DNA of 64,000 nucleotides from Oceanobacillus massiliensis str. N'diop (GTDB taxonomy: Bacteria; Bacillota; Bacilli; Bacillales; Amphibacillaceae): NCBI RefSeq assembly GCF_000285495.1, contig NZ_HE610978.1, forward strand, positions 524,525-588,524. The letters are read 5' to 3'. Below, one piece after another: positions 26,351 to 35,725 of this stretch. The position numbers and the translations under genes are program-made. The notes beneath the pieces were generated by a model. It ran no database searches. It saw only the letters and a list, made by a program, of their open reading frames with translations, and was not told the origin of the DNA. Numbering within the stretch: position 1 is the stretch's first letter; each line of letters opens with the position of its first letter.

Positions 26351-27484
26351 GTGAAGGCAGTAACCTATCAAGGAAAATATAAAGTAGAAGTTAAATCGGT
26401 AAAAGCTCCCTCTATCCAGGATCCTCAGGATGTCATCATAAAAATTACTTCGACGGCCATTTGCGGGTCCGATTTGCATTTATATCAAGGGAATTTTCCT
26501 CTTCCTATTAATTATGTTATAGGCCATGAACCAATGGGGATCGTTGAGGAGATAGGTCCTGAAGTGACAAAAGTAAAAAAAGGCGATAGAGTTGTCATCC
26601 CTTTTACCGTTGCTTGTGGTACCTGTAAATATTGCAAAGGTCATCTCGATAGCCAGTGTGATAATTCCAATCCGCATTACGATTCAGGAGGGTATCTCGG
26701 CTATTCCGAAAAATTCGGCGATTATCCAGGCGGACAGGCCGAATATCTTCGGGTTCCTTTTGGTAATTACACGCCTTTTCTGATCCCTGAGGATTGCGAG
26801 TTAGAGGATGAAAAGCTGCTCTTTCTCTCAGACGTACTTCCAACCGCCTACTGGAGTGTGGAGAATGCCGGTGTTAAGCAAGGCGATACCGTTATTGTGC
26901 TAGGTTGCGGCCCTATCGGATTAATGGCACAAAAATTTGCCTGGCAAAAAGGTGCAGAACGAGTAATTGCAGTCGATTACTTTGGATACCGGCTCAATCA
27001 CGCCAAATCTGTCAATCGGACGGAAGTGTATGATTTTACCCAGTATGATGATATGGGTGAGACGCTAAAAGAAATTACAAAGGGCGGAGCCGATGTTGTT
27101 ATCGACTGTGTTGGAATGGACGGCAAGAAATCACCGCTTGAATTTGTCGAGCAAAAGCTTAAACTGCAGGGAGGAACCCTTGGACCCATTCAAATATCTA
27201 CAAAAGCCGTAAAAAAAGGCGGTATCGTACAGATTACTGGTGTGTACGGAGGAAATTATAATTTATTTCCACTGGGCGCCTTCTTCTCTAGAAACATTAC
27301 ACTTAAAACCGGTCAGGCACCAGCGCGAAGCTATATGAAAGAGCTTTACGAGCAAATCGTCGCCGGCAAAATTGACCCGACAGATATCATCACACATAGA
27401 TTGCCTCTCGATAAGGCAGAACATGCCTATGATATCTTTAACGGGCGCAAAGATGATTGTGTAAAGGTTATTCTAAAGCCATAA
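26351..27484 (+). CDS. Zinc-dependent alcohol dehydrogenase (formaldehyde-dehydrogenase-like)
   Basis: 377-aa MDR-family dehydrogenase. Catalytic zinc ligands are in STAICGSDLHLYQG and GHEPMGIVEEIG; the structural zinc site is degenerate (CGTCKYCKGHLDSQC keeps four cysteines). The NAD-binding motif is VIVLGCGPIGLMAQ (about 186-199), followed by Asp in IAVDYFGYR, favouring NAD+. GTG start preceded by GGAGGAATT. It resembles enzymes annotated as glutathione-dependent or glutathione-independent formaldehyde dehydrogenases. Single gene between two terminators. Confidence 0.88.
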   Translation: MKAVTYQGKYKVEVKSVKAPSIQDPQDVIIKITSTAICGSDLHLYQGNFPLPINYVIGHEPMGIVEEIGPEVTKVKKGDRVVIPFTVACGTCKYCKGHLDSQCDNSNPHYDSGGYLGYSEKFGDYPGGQAEYLRVPFGNYTPFLIPEDCELEDEKLLFLSDVLPTAYWSVENAGVKQGDTVIVLGCGPIGLMAQKFAWQKGAERVIAVDYFGYRLNHAKSVNRTEVYDFTQYDDMGETLKEITKGGADVVIDCVGMDGKKSPLEFVEQKLKLQGGTLGPIQISTKAVKKGGIVQITGVYGGNYNLFPLGAFFSRNITLKTGQAPARSYMKELYEQIVAGKIDPTDIITHRLPLDKAEHAYDIFNGRKDDCVKVILKP

Positions 27485-27515
27485 TAAACTACGACAGTGC
27501 ATAGTTTATTTTTGT
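27483..27515 (+). terminator. Intrinsic terminator of the alcohol dehydrogenase gene
   Basis: Stem AATAAACTA (27483-27491) / TAGTTTATT (27502-27510) followed by TTTG; it overlaps the stop codon. Confidence 0.85.
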
Positions 27516-27590
27516 TGACTATACAATTAGATTGGATTTTATTTGCAAGATACCACGCGGAATTGAATTTCCATTTTTTATGAAGATATA

Positions 27591-27621
27591 AAAAAAGTCC
27601 CAACTGGTTTGCTGGGACTTT
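27591..27621 (-). terminator. Intrinsic terminator of the 62-aa gene
   Basis: Stem AAAGTCCCA (27595-27603) / TGGGACTTT (27613-27621) with a T-run on the minus strand side. Confidence 0.88.
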
Positions 27622-27626
27622 ATCTT

Positions 27627-27815
27627 TTAGCTAAAGTATGACAGTAGTTGCCGATGTGCCAGTTTGGCATGCTCAGCATCCTGATGCAGTCTTATACGAG
27701 TCACAGGATTATTTGAGTTTTCTGCAAGACTTTCCAGTTGATTGGAAATCCTTTCATGCTCCCCTGTCACGTAGCGCAGGTTTTCCATCTCTGTATGTGA
27801 TAAAAAGTAATTCAA
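27627..27815 (-). CDS. Small hypothetical protein, 62 aa
   Basis: Soluble, helical protein (MENLRYVTGEHERISNQL, then IRLHQDAEHAKLAHRQLLSY) with no membrane segment. TTG start with AAAGGA ten bases upstream; a terminator follows the stop directly, which supports the gene. I do not recognise the family; the His/Gln-rich helices recall small spore-coat-associated proteins, but this is a guess. The 350-bp stretch 27816-28137 upstream holds no clear gene. Confidence 0.6.
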   Translation of the reverse strand: MNYFLSHTEMENLRYVTGEHERISNQLESLAENSNNPVTRIRLHQDAEHAKLAHRQLLSYFS

Positions 27816-28137
27816 AGTGAATTTTCCTTTCCTAGTGATTAATTACCATTCTATCCTCTTGCATCAAAGTTATGCAGATACCTCCTATTTTCCTATTTAT
27901 GCTTCCTTCAGCTCCCTTAAATACATTGTATTCCATTGCTGGCTTATCCAATCACTACTTAATTTAATGTATTGCAGATTAACAGGGTATTCAGCGTGAG
28001 AATAAGGTTAACTGCACTGTTATACACTATGAACGGTGAGGGGTAATCCGTTTAATATGCGGATGGTGCATTCGTTCATACGGGAAGGCTCTTTTCGTAA
28101 GTATTGTTGTTTCTAAACTTCCCATTTGCATGATACT

Positions 28138-28170
28138 CAAAAAAAGCTCAGGAGCACTCTCCTGGGCTTT
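28138..28170 (-). terminator. Intrinsic terminator of the ybaK-like gene
   Basis: Stem AAAGCTCAGGAG / CTCCTGGGCTTT (one G-T pair) followed by a T-run on the minus strand; it touches the stop codon. Confidence 0.88.
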
Positions 28171-28657
28171 ATCCCATACAAATATCGGCATATGACGCAT
28201 CTGTAATATTCACTAAGTCAGAAGGAGAAATCTCTATCTGCATCCCCCGTTTACCTGCAGAAACAACTATTTTTTCCATTACTTCTGCTGGTGCTGCGAT
28301 ATAAGTCGGAAAGCTTTTTTTCATTCCGATTGGCGAACAGCCCCCTCGTAAATATCCGGTCGTTTTTTCCAAATCTTTCATTGGCAGCATTTCGATCTTT
28401 TTATTTCCGCTCTCTTTTGCCAAAGCCTTCAAATCCAGTTCGTTCGCTGCTGGAATGCAGGCAACCGTCACTCCTGTCTTCTCCCCTAGTGTCACGAGTG
28501 TTTTATAAATTTTTCCCAGCGGCATCCCAGCCTTCTCAGCTGCAGACTTCGCATCGAGATGTCCTTCACTCCAGGAATACTCGTGTACATGATAGTCGAC
28601 CCCAGCAGAATCCAGCATCCGGATAGCATTGGTTTTTTGCAGTTTTTTCTTTTTCAT
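28169..28657 (-). CDS. ybaK: Cys-tRNA(Pro)/Cys-tRNA(Cys) deacylase YbaK
   Basis: 162-aa trans-editing enzyme that hydrolyses mischarged Cys-tRNA(Pro). Family features are KTNAIRMLDSAGVDYHVHEY at the N-terminus, GKIYKTLVTLGE, and the YbaK signature GYLRGGCSPIGMKK. RBS AGAGGGA before the ATG. Monocistronic. Confidence 0.92.
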   Translation of the reverse strand: MKKKKLQKTNAIRMLDSAGVDYHVHEYSWSEGHLDAKSAAEKAGMPLGKIYKTLVTLGEKTGVTVACIPAANELDLKALAKESGNKKIEMLPMKDLEKTTGYLRGGCSPIGMKKSFPTYIAAPAEVMEKIVVSAGKRGMQIEISPSDLVNITDASYADICMG

Positions 28658-28827
28658 TTTGATTCCCTCTTATTGTTTTTTGGATTGGTTTTATGGTTGG
28701 CTCTATTTTAGCATAGCATAATGAGCGTGCAGCATCATTTGCGCTTTGCATTTTCTGCCATGTGTCGAACGCTTATTTTCAGGGTATAGTAGAAGGATTT
28801 AATTAAATGTCGGCATGGAGGTCCTAT

Positions 28828-30294
28828 ATGTTACCGGAGCTTAGCGATTCCACCTTTCTTATACTCACATTTTCAATCATCCTTATCATCAGTATTATTG
28901 GAACAAAATTCACTGCTAAAGTAAATACCCCATCCCTTCTCTTCTTTATCACGGTAGGAATGATTATTGGGAAAGAAGGATTGAATATATTTGCCTTCTA
29001 TGACCCGGAAATGGCACAATTAATCGGAATGATGGCATTAGTGGTCATTTTATTTGACGGTGGGATAAAAACGGACTGGAAAACAATCAGACCGGTAGCG
29101 ATTCCTTCCATCTCCCTTGCAACAATCGGAGTGGTCATTACTTCTTTCATTGTCGGCATGGCGGCGAAGATTATCTTTGACATGGGCTGGGCCGAATCTT
29201 TATTAATGGGGGCACTTGTTGGGTCCACGGATGCAGCAGCAGTCTTCGCTATGCTTCAAGGGAAAAATATTAAACCACACCTGGAAGCAACACTTGAAGG
29301 GGAATCCGGTGCCAATGATCCAATGGCAGTGTTCCTCACCGTCACTCTGATCTCTTTTATGGAACTGGAAAACAACGGCTTTCTGGCGGTGATCGGAAGC
29401 CTGTTCTGGAATATGGGCGGAGGTCTATTGATTGGACTGCTCGTCGGTTGGTTTGCGGCCAAATCGCTGCAGCGAATCTCACTGAACTCAAGCGGACTTT
29501 ATCCATTACTTGCTCTGGCATTTGCCCTTTTATCTTACAGTGGCGCTTCCTTAGTAAATGCAAGTGGGCTTTTAGCTGTTTATACTACAGCATTGTTTAT
29601 CGGAAACAGGGGCTTGCAGAACCGCAATGCAATTCTGTATTTTAATGAAGGATTCAGTTGGATCGCACAAATTGTCCTCTTTATTACGCTCGGCCTTTTT
29701 GTATTTCCAAGCGATCTGTTTCAGTGGAAAATCGTGTGGCAGGGGCTGCTGTTATCCATTATATTAATGGTGATTGCCCGGCCAATTGCTGCCTTTCTTT
29801 CCGTTACAGGAATGCGAATCAATCTAAGAGAAAAGTTATTGCTTTCCTGGGCAGGTCTACGTGGTGCTGTTCCCATCGTACTTGCAATGTTCCCGATGTT
29901 ATCTGACCTGGAGCACAGCCAGCTGTATTTTAATGTTGTATTCTTTGTTGTCATAACCTCCACACTGCTTCAAGGTACAACCATTTCCTTGCTGGCGGAA
30001 AAGCTGAATCTGGTGGATCCGGGTATCCGTACGCAAATTAATCATCTGGAAATATTGTCCGTCGGTAAAAACAAATTGGAAATCGTTGAGATTGTCATTG
30101 ATGAAAGTTCTTCCATTATTGGAAAAACCATCAAAGACATCGGCTTCCCTGAAAAAGTAAACATTACATTTATCTTAAGAGATGGTGAAACTATCTCCCC
30201 CTATGGAGATTTAGCCATCCAAGAGAATGACCTGCTTTACATGCTGGTCCCTTTCAAAGAACTCAACCAACTACAAAACCTGCTTGATAAATAA
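28828..30294 (+). CDS. CPA1-type potassium (or sodium)/proton antiporter with TrkA-C domain
   Basis: 488-aa membrane protein with about 12-13 helices from the cation:proton antiporter 1 family. The ion-binding pair is in LEGESGANDPMAVFLT (about residues 152-167), and GSTDAAAVFAML precedes it. The last 80 residues (from about 405) form a cytoplasmic TrkA-C/RCK-C ligand domain (VDPGIRTQINHLEILSV, ENDLLYMLVPFKELNQL), as in NhaP2/CvrA K+/H+ antiporters. The ATG at 28828 has GGAGG upstream; the longer frame does not. It fits ion homeostasis under salt or alkaline stress. Confidence 0.88.
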   Translation: MLPELSDSTFLILTFSIILIISIIGTKFTAKVNTPSLLFFITVGMIIGKEGLNIFAFYDPEMAQLIGMMALVVILFDGGIKTDWKTIRPVAIPSISLATIGVVITSFIVGMAAKIIFDMGWAESLLMGALVGSTDAAAVFAMLQGKNIKPHLEATLEGESGANDPMAVFLTVTLISFMELENNGFLAVIGSLFWNMGGGLLIGLLVGWFAAKSLQRISLNSSGLYPLLALAFALLSYSGASLVNASGLLAVYTTALFIGNRGLQNRNAILYFNEGFSWIAQIVLFITLGLFVFPSDLFQWKIVWQGLLLSIILMVIARPIAAFLSVTGMRINLREKLLLSWAGLRGAVPIVLAMFPMLSDLEHSQLYFNVVFFVVITSTLLQGTTISLLAEKLNLVDPGIRTQINHLEILSVGKNKLEIVEIVIDESSSIIGKTIKDIGFPEKVNITFILRDGETISPYGDLAIQENDLLYMLVPFKELNQLQNLLDK

Positions 30295-30307
30295 TGCAGG
30301 TCCAAGG

Positions 30308-30337
30308 GGTGCCTGTCACTTCCCGAATTTTGTCGAA
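30308..30337 (+). repeat. Dispersed 30-bp element, copy 1
   Basis: GGTGCCTGTCAC, then TTCCCGAA, then TTTTGTCGAA. It follows the antiporter gene within 14 bp. One of six copies in this window in the same orientation. Confidence 0.9.
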
Positions 30338-30440
30338 TGCTGCATGGTTATACTGTTGGCCGGAAATTGGTTTAAAGGCTGGCAGCTTTTTGCCGTAAGA
30401 ATTTTATTCCTTCATTCGCGGCCACCTCAAAGCAAACATT

Positions 30441-30484
30441 CAAAAACAGCCTGCTGGACCATATCACATATCCAGCAGGCTGTT
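30441..30484 (-). terminator. Intrinsic terminator of the chemoreceptor gene
   Basis: Perfect 14-bp stem AACAGCCTGCTGGA / TCCAGCAGGCTGTT followed by TTTG on the minus strand, next to the stop codon at 30487. Confidence 0.92.
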
Positions 30485-30486
30485 CC

Positions 30487-32469
30487 TTATAATTTAAATT
30501 TACTTACAAGCTCATTCATTTCTTCTGCCAATTTGGCCAGCTGTTCGCTGCTGCTGGCCACTTCTTCCATGGAGCTGCTTGATTGTTCTGCAGTTGCTGC
30601 CGCTTCTTCTACACCTGCAGCAGCCTCTTCTGAAACAGATGCTATTTCTTCAATTGAAGCATTCATTTCCTGACTGCCGGCTACCATTTCGGATAGTCTC
30701 TCAGCTATGGACTGAATATTTTCAGCCATATCACTTACAGAGTCGCTGATAATTGTAAACGTTTCGCCAGTTGACTTAATTTGGCTTGTTCCCTGTTCGA
30801 CTTCTTTATAGCCCATTTGAAGTGATTTCGCTACATTACTCGATTCCAACTGTATATTTGCAGCAAAGCCTGTAATATCTGTTACGGAATCAGATACCTG
30901 CTCCGCCAATTTTCTAACTTCGTCTGCGACTACAGCGAAGCCCTTTCCAGCTTCACCTGCCCTTGCTGCTTCGATTGCTGCATTAAGTGCTAGCAGGTTA
31001 GTCTGGTTGGCAATGTCCTGGATTACTTCAACCAGCTTGGAAATCTCCTGTGATTGTAAATCCAGCTCTGCCATTTTGGTAACTGCATCCTGCACAATAC
31101 CATCAATCTTTTGCATCTGCTCATCGGAGGTTTTCATTAAATGCTTGCCTTTATCCGTTAAATCAAGCACGTCTTTGGAGGACTCTTTGATTTGTTCCCC
31201 TCTTGTATTTGTTTCCAGGATGTTTGCCGTAAAGTTACTCATCGTGCTTGCCAGTATACTTGCACTGTTTGCCTGCTTTTCTGTTCCGGCCGCAATCTCC
31301 TGCATCGTCATTGCAATTTGTTCCGAACCACTCTTCACTTCTGCAGAAGACTGAGTCATTTCCTCGCTTTGAGAAGCAACACTTGTTGATGAATCTGCTA
31401 CCTGCGACAATGTCTCGTGAAGATTATCCTTCATGATTTGCATCGACTTGGTCAATTGGCCTACTTCATCATTACGTTTACTTTCTTTAATTGCCAGACG
31501 TAAGTTTCCTTTGGAGAGCTCGACCATCAGTTCGGAAATCTTGCGGACCGGATTTGCAATAGAATTGCTAAAGGTGATGGAGACGATTAAAACGATAACC
31601 AGCGAAATAGCGGAAATGATGATACCAGTCCATATAATCTGCTCATTCGTTTGCTGAATGGTTGAGATATCCTGCGTTATTCCAATAACCCCGATAATAT
31701 TATTACCAGTTGGATCCAGCATTGGCAAATAGGAATTCATTGACTGATCGTCATATTCGGATACCTTTTCACCGTCAATTACAGCGTTCAGAGTCTCGGC
31801 GTCATCGAGTGTGCCTCCAATATTGTCATCCAAAGATGAATCAACTATGGCACCTTCAGCATTATATAAATCGATTGTCACACCTTTGAATTTTTCATTC
31901 ATTTTTTCAAGGAATCTATCATCGACCCCCATTTGAAGCGTACCAATGATTTCCTTGTTATACATAATTGGAGAAAAGGCACGTACAGATAACCCGGAAT
32001 CGCCAAATTCAAAACCGGAGATTGATTCTCCATTCAAAGCATGCTGGATGGCTTCCACACCACTTTTATCATCCCCAAATTGGGTCGGTTCGTGGCCGCG
32101 CAGAAATACGATGCCAGACGTGTCCCCATATTCAATTACATCGATTCCATGCTCTGAGAACAGACGGGAATAAATTCCGTTTACAAGATTCAGCAATGTT
32201 TCGCGATCCCCCGCATGAAAGGCTTCTACATATTCCAGATTCTGAGAATAGATCTCTGTAATATCCTGAAGTTCCAAAGCGACATTATCAAATTCGGTTT
32301 GAATAATCTGTTCCATATCGGACTGCTGCTCAGTAATCAGCTTATTAAAGCCATTGGAAGTTGTAAAGAAAATAACTACTATTGTAACTACCAACGGTAA
32401 AATTGTCAGTATTAAAAATATGCTTAGCAATTTCTTTTTTAAACTGTTCATCTTAAAAAAATTTTTCAT
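30487..32469 (-). CDS. Methyl-accepting chemotaxis protein
   Basis: 660-aa transmembrane chemoreceptor. First helix at about residues 13-33; extracytoplasmic sensor with a dCache/sCache look (about 35-280, including [19 protein letters not shown]); second helix about 283-303; HAMP domain ([18 protein letters not shown]); and a long signalling coiled coil with the invariant hairpin tip [20 protein letters not shown]. Potential methylation Gln/Glu clusters flank the tip. RBS AAGGGG. It signals to CheA/CheW, which lie elsewhere. The ligand is unknown. Confidence 0.93.
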   Translation of the reverse strand: MKNFFKMNSLKKKLLSIFLILTILPLVVTIVVIFFTTSNGFNKLITEQQSDMEQIIQTEFDNVALELQDITEIYSQNLEYVEAFHAGDRETLLNLVNGIYSRLFSEHGIDVIEYGDTSGIVFLRGHEPTQFGDDKSGVEAIQHALNGESISGFEFGDSGLSVRAFSPIMYNKEIIGTLQMGVDDRFLEKMNEKFKGVTIDLYNAEGAIVDSSLDDNIGGTLDDAETLNAVIDGEKVSEYDDQSMNSYLPMLDPTGNNIIGVIGITQDISTIQQTNEQIIWTGIIISAISLVIVLIVSITFSNSIANPVRKISELMVELSKGNLRLAIKESKRNDEVGQLTKSMQIMKDNLHETLSQVADSSTSVASQSEEMTQSSAEVKSGSEQIAMTMQEIAAGTEKQANSASILASTMSNFTANILETNTRGEQIKESSKDVLDLTDKGKHLMKTSDEQMQKIDGIVQDAVTKMAELDLQSQEISKLVEVIQDIANQTNLLALNAAIEAARAGEAGKGFAVVADEVRKLAEQVSDSVTDITGFAANIQLESSNVAKSLQMGYKEVEQGTSQIKSTGETFTIISDSVSDMAENIQSIAERLSEMVAGSQEMNASIEEIASVSEEAAAGVEEAAATAEQSSSSMEEVASSSEQLAKLAEEMNELVSKFKL

Positions 32470-32657
32470 CTGATAATCCCCTTATATTCCTCTATGTATC
32501 TTGCCATATCTGTCTTATTATCGGCAGTATATGTGCAATGTTTAGGACAATTGGATTATTTTTCTGGGGGTGCTATATTCAGGCAATTCAATCAATATAT
32601 TCCGTTAAATGAAATTTGTTATACTTATCGAAACGTTATAATTATGGGGGTGACAGA

Positions 32658-33182
32658 ATGAATTTTCAGTATAAATATGTGGAGCGCTACGAGAACTTCT
32701 CGAGAAAAGAGGAAGTCACGGATATACTTGAACAGGTGGAGCAGGAATTCACTCCCCCGCTATCTTCCTGGCCGTGGATGAAGGGGAATAGTTCCAGAGA
32801 AAGGATGGCATTCTACTTTAGACCTCATGTTTCGGTACTGATAGCAATCGACACGGAGACAGATACAATCGCAGGGCTCTTTCATCTTAGAGAGGATGAT
32901 GACAGTGGAGAATTAGAGGCATTCTTGCCAAATTTAAAAATAGAAACCGTAATCGTGGCACCAGTATATCGTAATATCGGACTTGCAGGTAAAATGTATC
33001 AAGAAGTGGAAGAATTGAATAAATCTCATTATAAAAAGCCGTATTTGGCAAGCGCTACATGGGAGAGCAATGAGAAACAGCATCATTTATATAGGAAGAA
33101 CGGTTATCGGCTTGCGTTTATATCTACGTATCCGATGAATGATCAGCTAAAGCGTTATTATTATGTCAAACAAGTGGAATAG
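32658..33182 (+). CDS. GNAT family N-acetyltransferase
   Basis: 174-aa protein with a GNAT fold. The acetyl-CoA-binding beta-alpha unit is VIVAPVYRNIGLAGKMYQEV (about 101-120), with the shortened loop RNIGLAG; a late ATWESNEKQHHLYRKNGYRL is the usual C-terminal motif. The ATG at 32658 has GGGGGTG upstream. The substrate cannot be told. It shares a terminator with the next gene. Confidence 0.82.
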   Translation: MNFQYKYVERYENFSRKEEVTDILEQVEQEFTPPLSSWPWMKGNSSRERMAFYFRPHVSVLIAIDTETDTIAGLFHLREDDDSGELEAFLPNLKIETVIVAPVYRNIGLAGKMYQEVEELNKSHYKKPYLASATWESNEKQHHLYRKNGYRLAFISTYPMNDQLKRYYYVKQVE

Positions 33183-33186
33183 CGAA

Positions 33187-33229
33187 AAAAGAGGATGGAA
33201 TCACTTGCTGTTGATTCCATCCTCTTTTA
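33187..33229. terminator. Bidirectional intrinsic terminator
   Basis: Stem AAAAGAGGATGGAATCA / TGATTCCATCCTCTTTT between the convergent GNAT and exporter genes; the stop codon of the latter lies in its right arm. Confidence 0.92.
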
Positions 33230-34282
33230 TCTTGGCTTTCTGTTATCCCTTATTTCCTTCATTCGGACAAATCTTTCCAATTTATCAAGCTCGTAAAACA
33301 ATTCCACAATACTGTTGGCAGTGGGAAAAACATATGTCCATTTTTCAAAATCAGAGCCTTGGAGTGCCTCAATCAGATTATTGATTGTAATGCGCATCGC
33401 ATGCTTTGTTTCCCTTTGAAGATCACTGTCCAGAATAATCCGATCCTCATACATCAGCAAAACATTTTCACTGTACGTATTTATTTCACTTACAAGCTTT
33501 TTAATCAGATGGGATTTACCGCTTGCAATGACTTCAATCTCTTTCAGGTTTTTCTCCAAATGCTGAATTAACGTATGCTTTTTCCTCAGTACCCTGATCA
33601 TATGCTTATAAATAATTATATTTCGCAAAAAGTCTTTTCTATTCCGGATAAATAAGCTATTCTTTTCATCGGAAATGATTTCAAAATAGTCTCTTGTTTT
33701 ATTTACAAGCTTCTCAATCTCTCTATCCTCATCTTTCATTTGCGGGACACTCATTGTTTTATTCGGGATCACACGCAGGAGGAAATTTGTCTTCTCGCTT
33801 GCTTTTTTTATCATAGCGAAAAGGATTTTCTGATGGTCCGGCGGATAGATAAGGACATTGATAACAAATGCCGATAGTACACCAATCGCAACAAGCGATA
33901 ACCTTTCATAAATATAGATAAAATTAACGCCCTCATCGCTTGCAAGCATCATCGTGACGATTGTCAGTACCGTTAAACTGACTGTTTTGTTTAAACCGAG
34001 ACTGATATTAATCGCAATAGAGATTATAACGACTGCACCTACAGAAATTGGATTGTTCCCCACAAGGAAGATACCCAATAAGGCCAAGATAAGACCTACT
34101 CCATTCGAAATCAAGACTTCTTTTATATATTTAAACGAACGCATGATCGATGGCTGCATTGCCAGCACTGCCGCAATTGCCGCCACTATTTCAAGTTTCA
34201 GGCCAATCAAGCCTGTTACAATTAAGGTCAAAGCAACCGCTAGCCCGGTCTTTACCATCCGCGGCCCAATATTAAATTCCAT
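33227..34282 (-). CDS. Aromatic acid exporter family (DUF939/FUSC-like) membrane protein
   Basis: 351-aa protein. The first 150 residues form six membrane helices (PRMVKTGLAVALTLIVTGLI and following, IYPPDHQKILF at the end), the ArAE/DUF939 pattern. The rest is a helical cytoplasmic domain (about 175-350) with EIISDEKNSLFIRNRKDFLR and KHAMRITINNLIEALQG. The start at 34282 is preferred because the longer frame runs into the dispersed repeat upstream and lacks an RBS; AGGTG lies ten bases before the ATG. Transport of aromatic carboxylates is inferred from the family. Confidence 0.82.
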   Translation of the reverse strand: MEFNIGPRMVKTGLAVALTLIVTGLIGLKLEIVAAIAAVLAMQPSIMRSFKYIKEVLISNGVGLILALLGIFLVGNNPISVGAVVIISIAINISLGLNKTVSLTVLTIVTMMLASDEGVNFIYIYERLSLVAIGVLSAFVINVLIYPPDHQKILFAMIKKASEKTNFLLRVIPNKTMSVPQMKDEDREIEKLVNKTRDYFEIISDEKNSLFIRNRKDFLRNIIIYKHMIRVLRKKHTLIQHLEKNLKEIEVIASGKSHLIKKLVSEINTYSENVLLMYEDRIILDSDLQRETKHAMRITINNLIEALQGSDFEKWTYVFPTANSIVELFYELDKLERFVRMKEIRDNRKPR

Positions 34283-34323
34283 TATCCACTGCACCTCACT
34301 AGCAGTAGTATACCCTTTAATGG

Positions 34324-34353
34324 GGTGCCTGTCACTCCCCGAATTTTGTCGAA
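34324..34353 (+). repeat. Dispersed 30-bp element, copy 2
   Basis: GGTGCCTGTCAC, TCCCCGAA, TTTTGTCGAA. It lies 42 bp upstream of the exporter start codon and is followed by CACCTGTCAGACAG, a partial echo. Confidence 0.92.
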
Positions 34354-34657
34354 TAAACACCTGTCAGACAGAGCTCTTAAAGAGATGAACGGTTGTCTAT
34401 TTCTTCTGATTTATTTCTATAATAAATTCCATTATTTAACTTTATTTTTGAGAAACTAACTGAAGCAGTTCCCTGTAAAGTCCAATGCCAGATTCTTTAT
34501 ATACGTGAGTCCATCATATTTCAGGTTAAATTTTTGGACGCCTGCCAGATTTGACCAAAAAATTAGATGCTATCAGAATAGATGAATGGCTATCATGTCA
34601 GAATGTGATATAATGGCCGTAATTTCAATTGTTATACGAAAGGAGATCCGTATCCGT

Positions 34658-34846
34658 ATGTTCAAAAAATTAAAAAAGCAATTGAGGCAGCTTACACAAG
34701 GAAGCAGCAGCAGAAGACATAACCGTTATAGTAAAAGCAGCGGAAATAGTCATCGCTTTGGGAGCAGCAGTAGTGGACGCCGTAAGCATAATCCGCTGAG
34801 CGGCAGCAGCCGGTATAAAAACAGAAGAAGATACAGCAGCAGTTAA
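34658..34846 (+). CDS. Small, strongly basic Ser/Arg-rich protein
   Basis: 62-aa protein that starts with an amphipathic basic helix (MFKKLKKQLRQL) and continues as low-complexity Ser-Arg-Lys-Gly-Tyr sequence (SSSRRHNRYSKSSG, RRYSSS). The RBS AAAGGAG lies 12 bases before the ATG. The composition resembles spore-coat proteins of CotG type, whose serines are phosphorylated by the kinase CotH. The gene faces a protein kinase gene and the two stop codons share the four bases TTAA (34843-34846). A kinase-substrate link is a hypothesis only. Confidence 0.6.
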   Translation: MFKKLKKQLRQLTQGSSSRRHNRYSKSSGNSHRFGSSSSGRRKHNPLSGSSRYKNRRRYSSS

Positions 34847-35610
34847 GTCCGTTTATACAATTGCAAAGCCCTGTTTAAATCTGCGGTGATCTCTGCGGCA
34901 GACGTATAGGCAGTTTCAATACCCAATAGTCTTTTCAGCAAGTGCGTGGTTTCTTTTTTCAAGGTAAGCTCTTCCGTCCATGGAAGAGCTTTTTTGCTAT
35001 CGGAATCAAATTCAGTGTAGAGGAGAAATAATAGAATATCTCCGAGATCATAATAATCCTGCTGTCTCATTGCCTCTTCCACATGTTGTTGATCCTGCTC
35101 ATTCCCTGCCATATTTTTGGCAAGTCCAAAATCTATCACATATGGCTCTGATTCTTTCAGGATGATATTGGGTATCCTCAAGTCCAAATGATAAATACGC
35201 TGGGAATGAAGGTAGTCGATGACCTGCAGCAAATCTGAAAATAAGCTTAGCGCCGTTTTCTCATTAAACATCTGGTTATGAATGAAAATCTTTTCATCCA
35301 AATTTTCCGCTTCAATGTAATCCATTACATAAAAGTGGTTCTTCTTGGTTGAAAAATGGTCATATAATGTCGGTAAATTAGAGTGATTCAATTGCCCAAG
35401 AATCGATATTTCATTTTCAAATAGTTCCAGCCCACCTTTTTTCAGGCGCTTGCTCTTCCTAAGCTGTTTAGCTATTTTCATTTCATTGTTTTCAATATCA
35501 CGGCAAAGGTAGATTAACCCGAAACTGCCGGCGCCAACTGTCTTTATAATTTCATAGCGGGCATTCAACAGTTGACCATCCTTGTAATATCTATCGAGCA
35601 GAAATTTCAT
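34843..35610 (-). CDS. Serine/threonine protein kinase
   Basis: About 255-aa cytoplasmic Hanks-type kinase without transmembrane or PASTA domains. Glycine loop VGAGSFGLIYLC (about 24-35), catalytic Lys in MKIAKQL, catalytic loop YHLDLRIPNIIL (HLD instead of HRD) and metal-binding IDFGLA. The hinge region reads YVMDYIEAENLDEK. It resembles the B. subtilis YbdM/YrzF group of short kinases. The start is uncertain: ATG at 35610 has no good RBS, and a GTG at 35625 lies too close to AAGGG. No terminator separates it from the convergent Ser/Arg-rich gene. Confidence 0.82.
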   Translation of the reverse strand: MKFLLDRYYKDGQLLNARYEIIKTVGAGSFGLIYLCRDIENNEMKIAKQLRKSKRLKKGGLELFENEISILGQLNHSNLPTLYDHFSTKKNHFYVMDYIEAENLDEKIFIHNQMFNEKTALSLFSDLLQVIDYLHSQRIYHLDLRIPNIILKESEPYVIDFGLAKNMAGNEQDQQHVEEAMRQQDYYDLGDILLFLLYTEFDSDSKKALPWTEELTLKKETTHLLKRLLGIETAYTSAAEITADLNRALQLYKRT

Positions 35611-35685
35611 CAATATTGCAGTCACATCCCTTGAAAATCAACTATGTTCCCAATTATAGGGAGAGTTGTCCGGTATGTGAAATGT

Positions 35686-35720
35686 AAAGGCCTGCTGAAG
35701 CATCCTCCAGCAGGCCTTTA
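35686..35720 (-). terminator. Intrinsic terminator of gabD
   Basis: Perfect stem AAAGGCCTGCTG / CAGCAGGCCTTT six bases after the gabD stop; the T-run is weak on the minus strand (TTTACATTT). Confidence 0.8.
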
Positions 35721-35725
35721 TTATT

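Noticed and set aside
28027-28131. 34-codon minus-strand frame with a protein-like sequence (LTKRAFPYERMHHPHIKR)
   Set aside because: No ribosome binding site, and it begins right after the terminator T-run of the ybaK-like gene.
34283-34360. N-terminal extension of the exporter gene
   Set aside because: It would translate the dispersed repeat and lacks an RBS; the ATG at 34282 is better.
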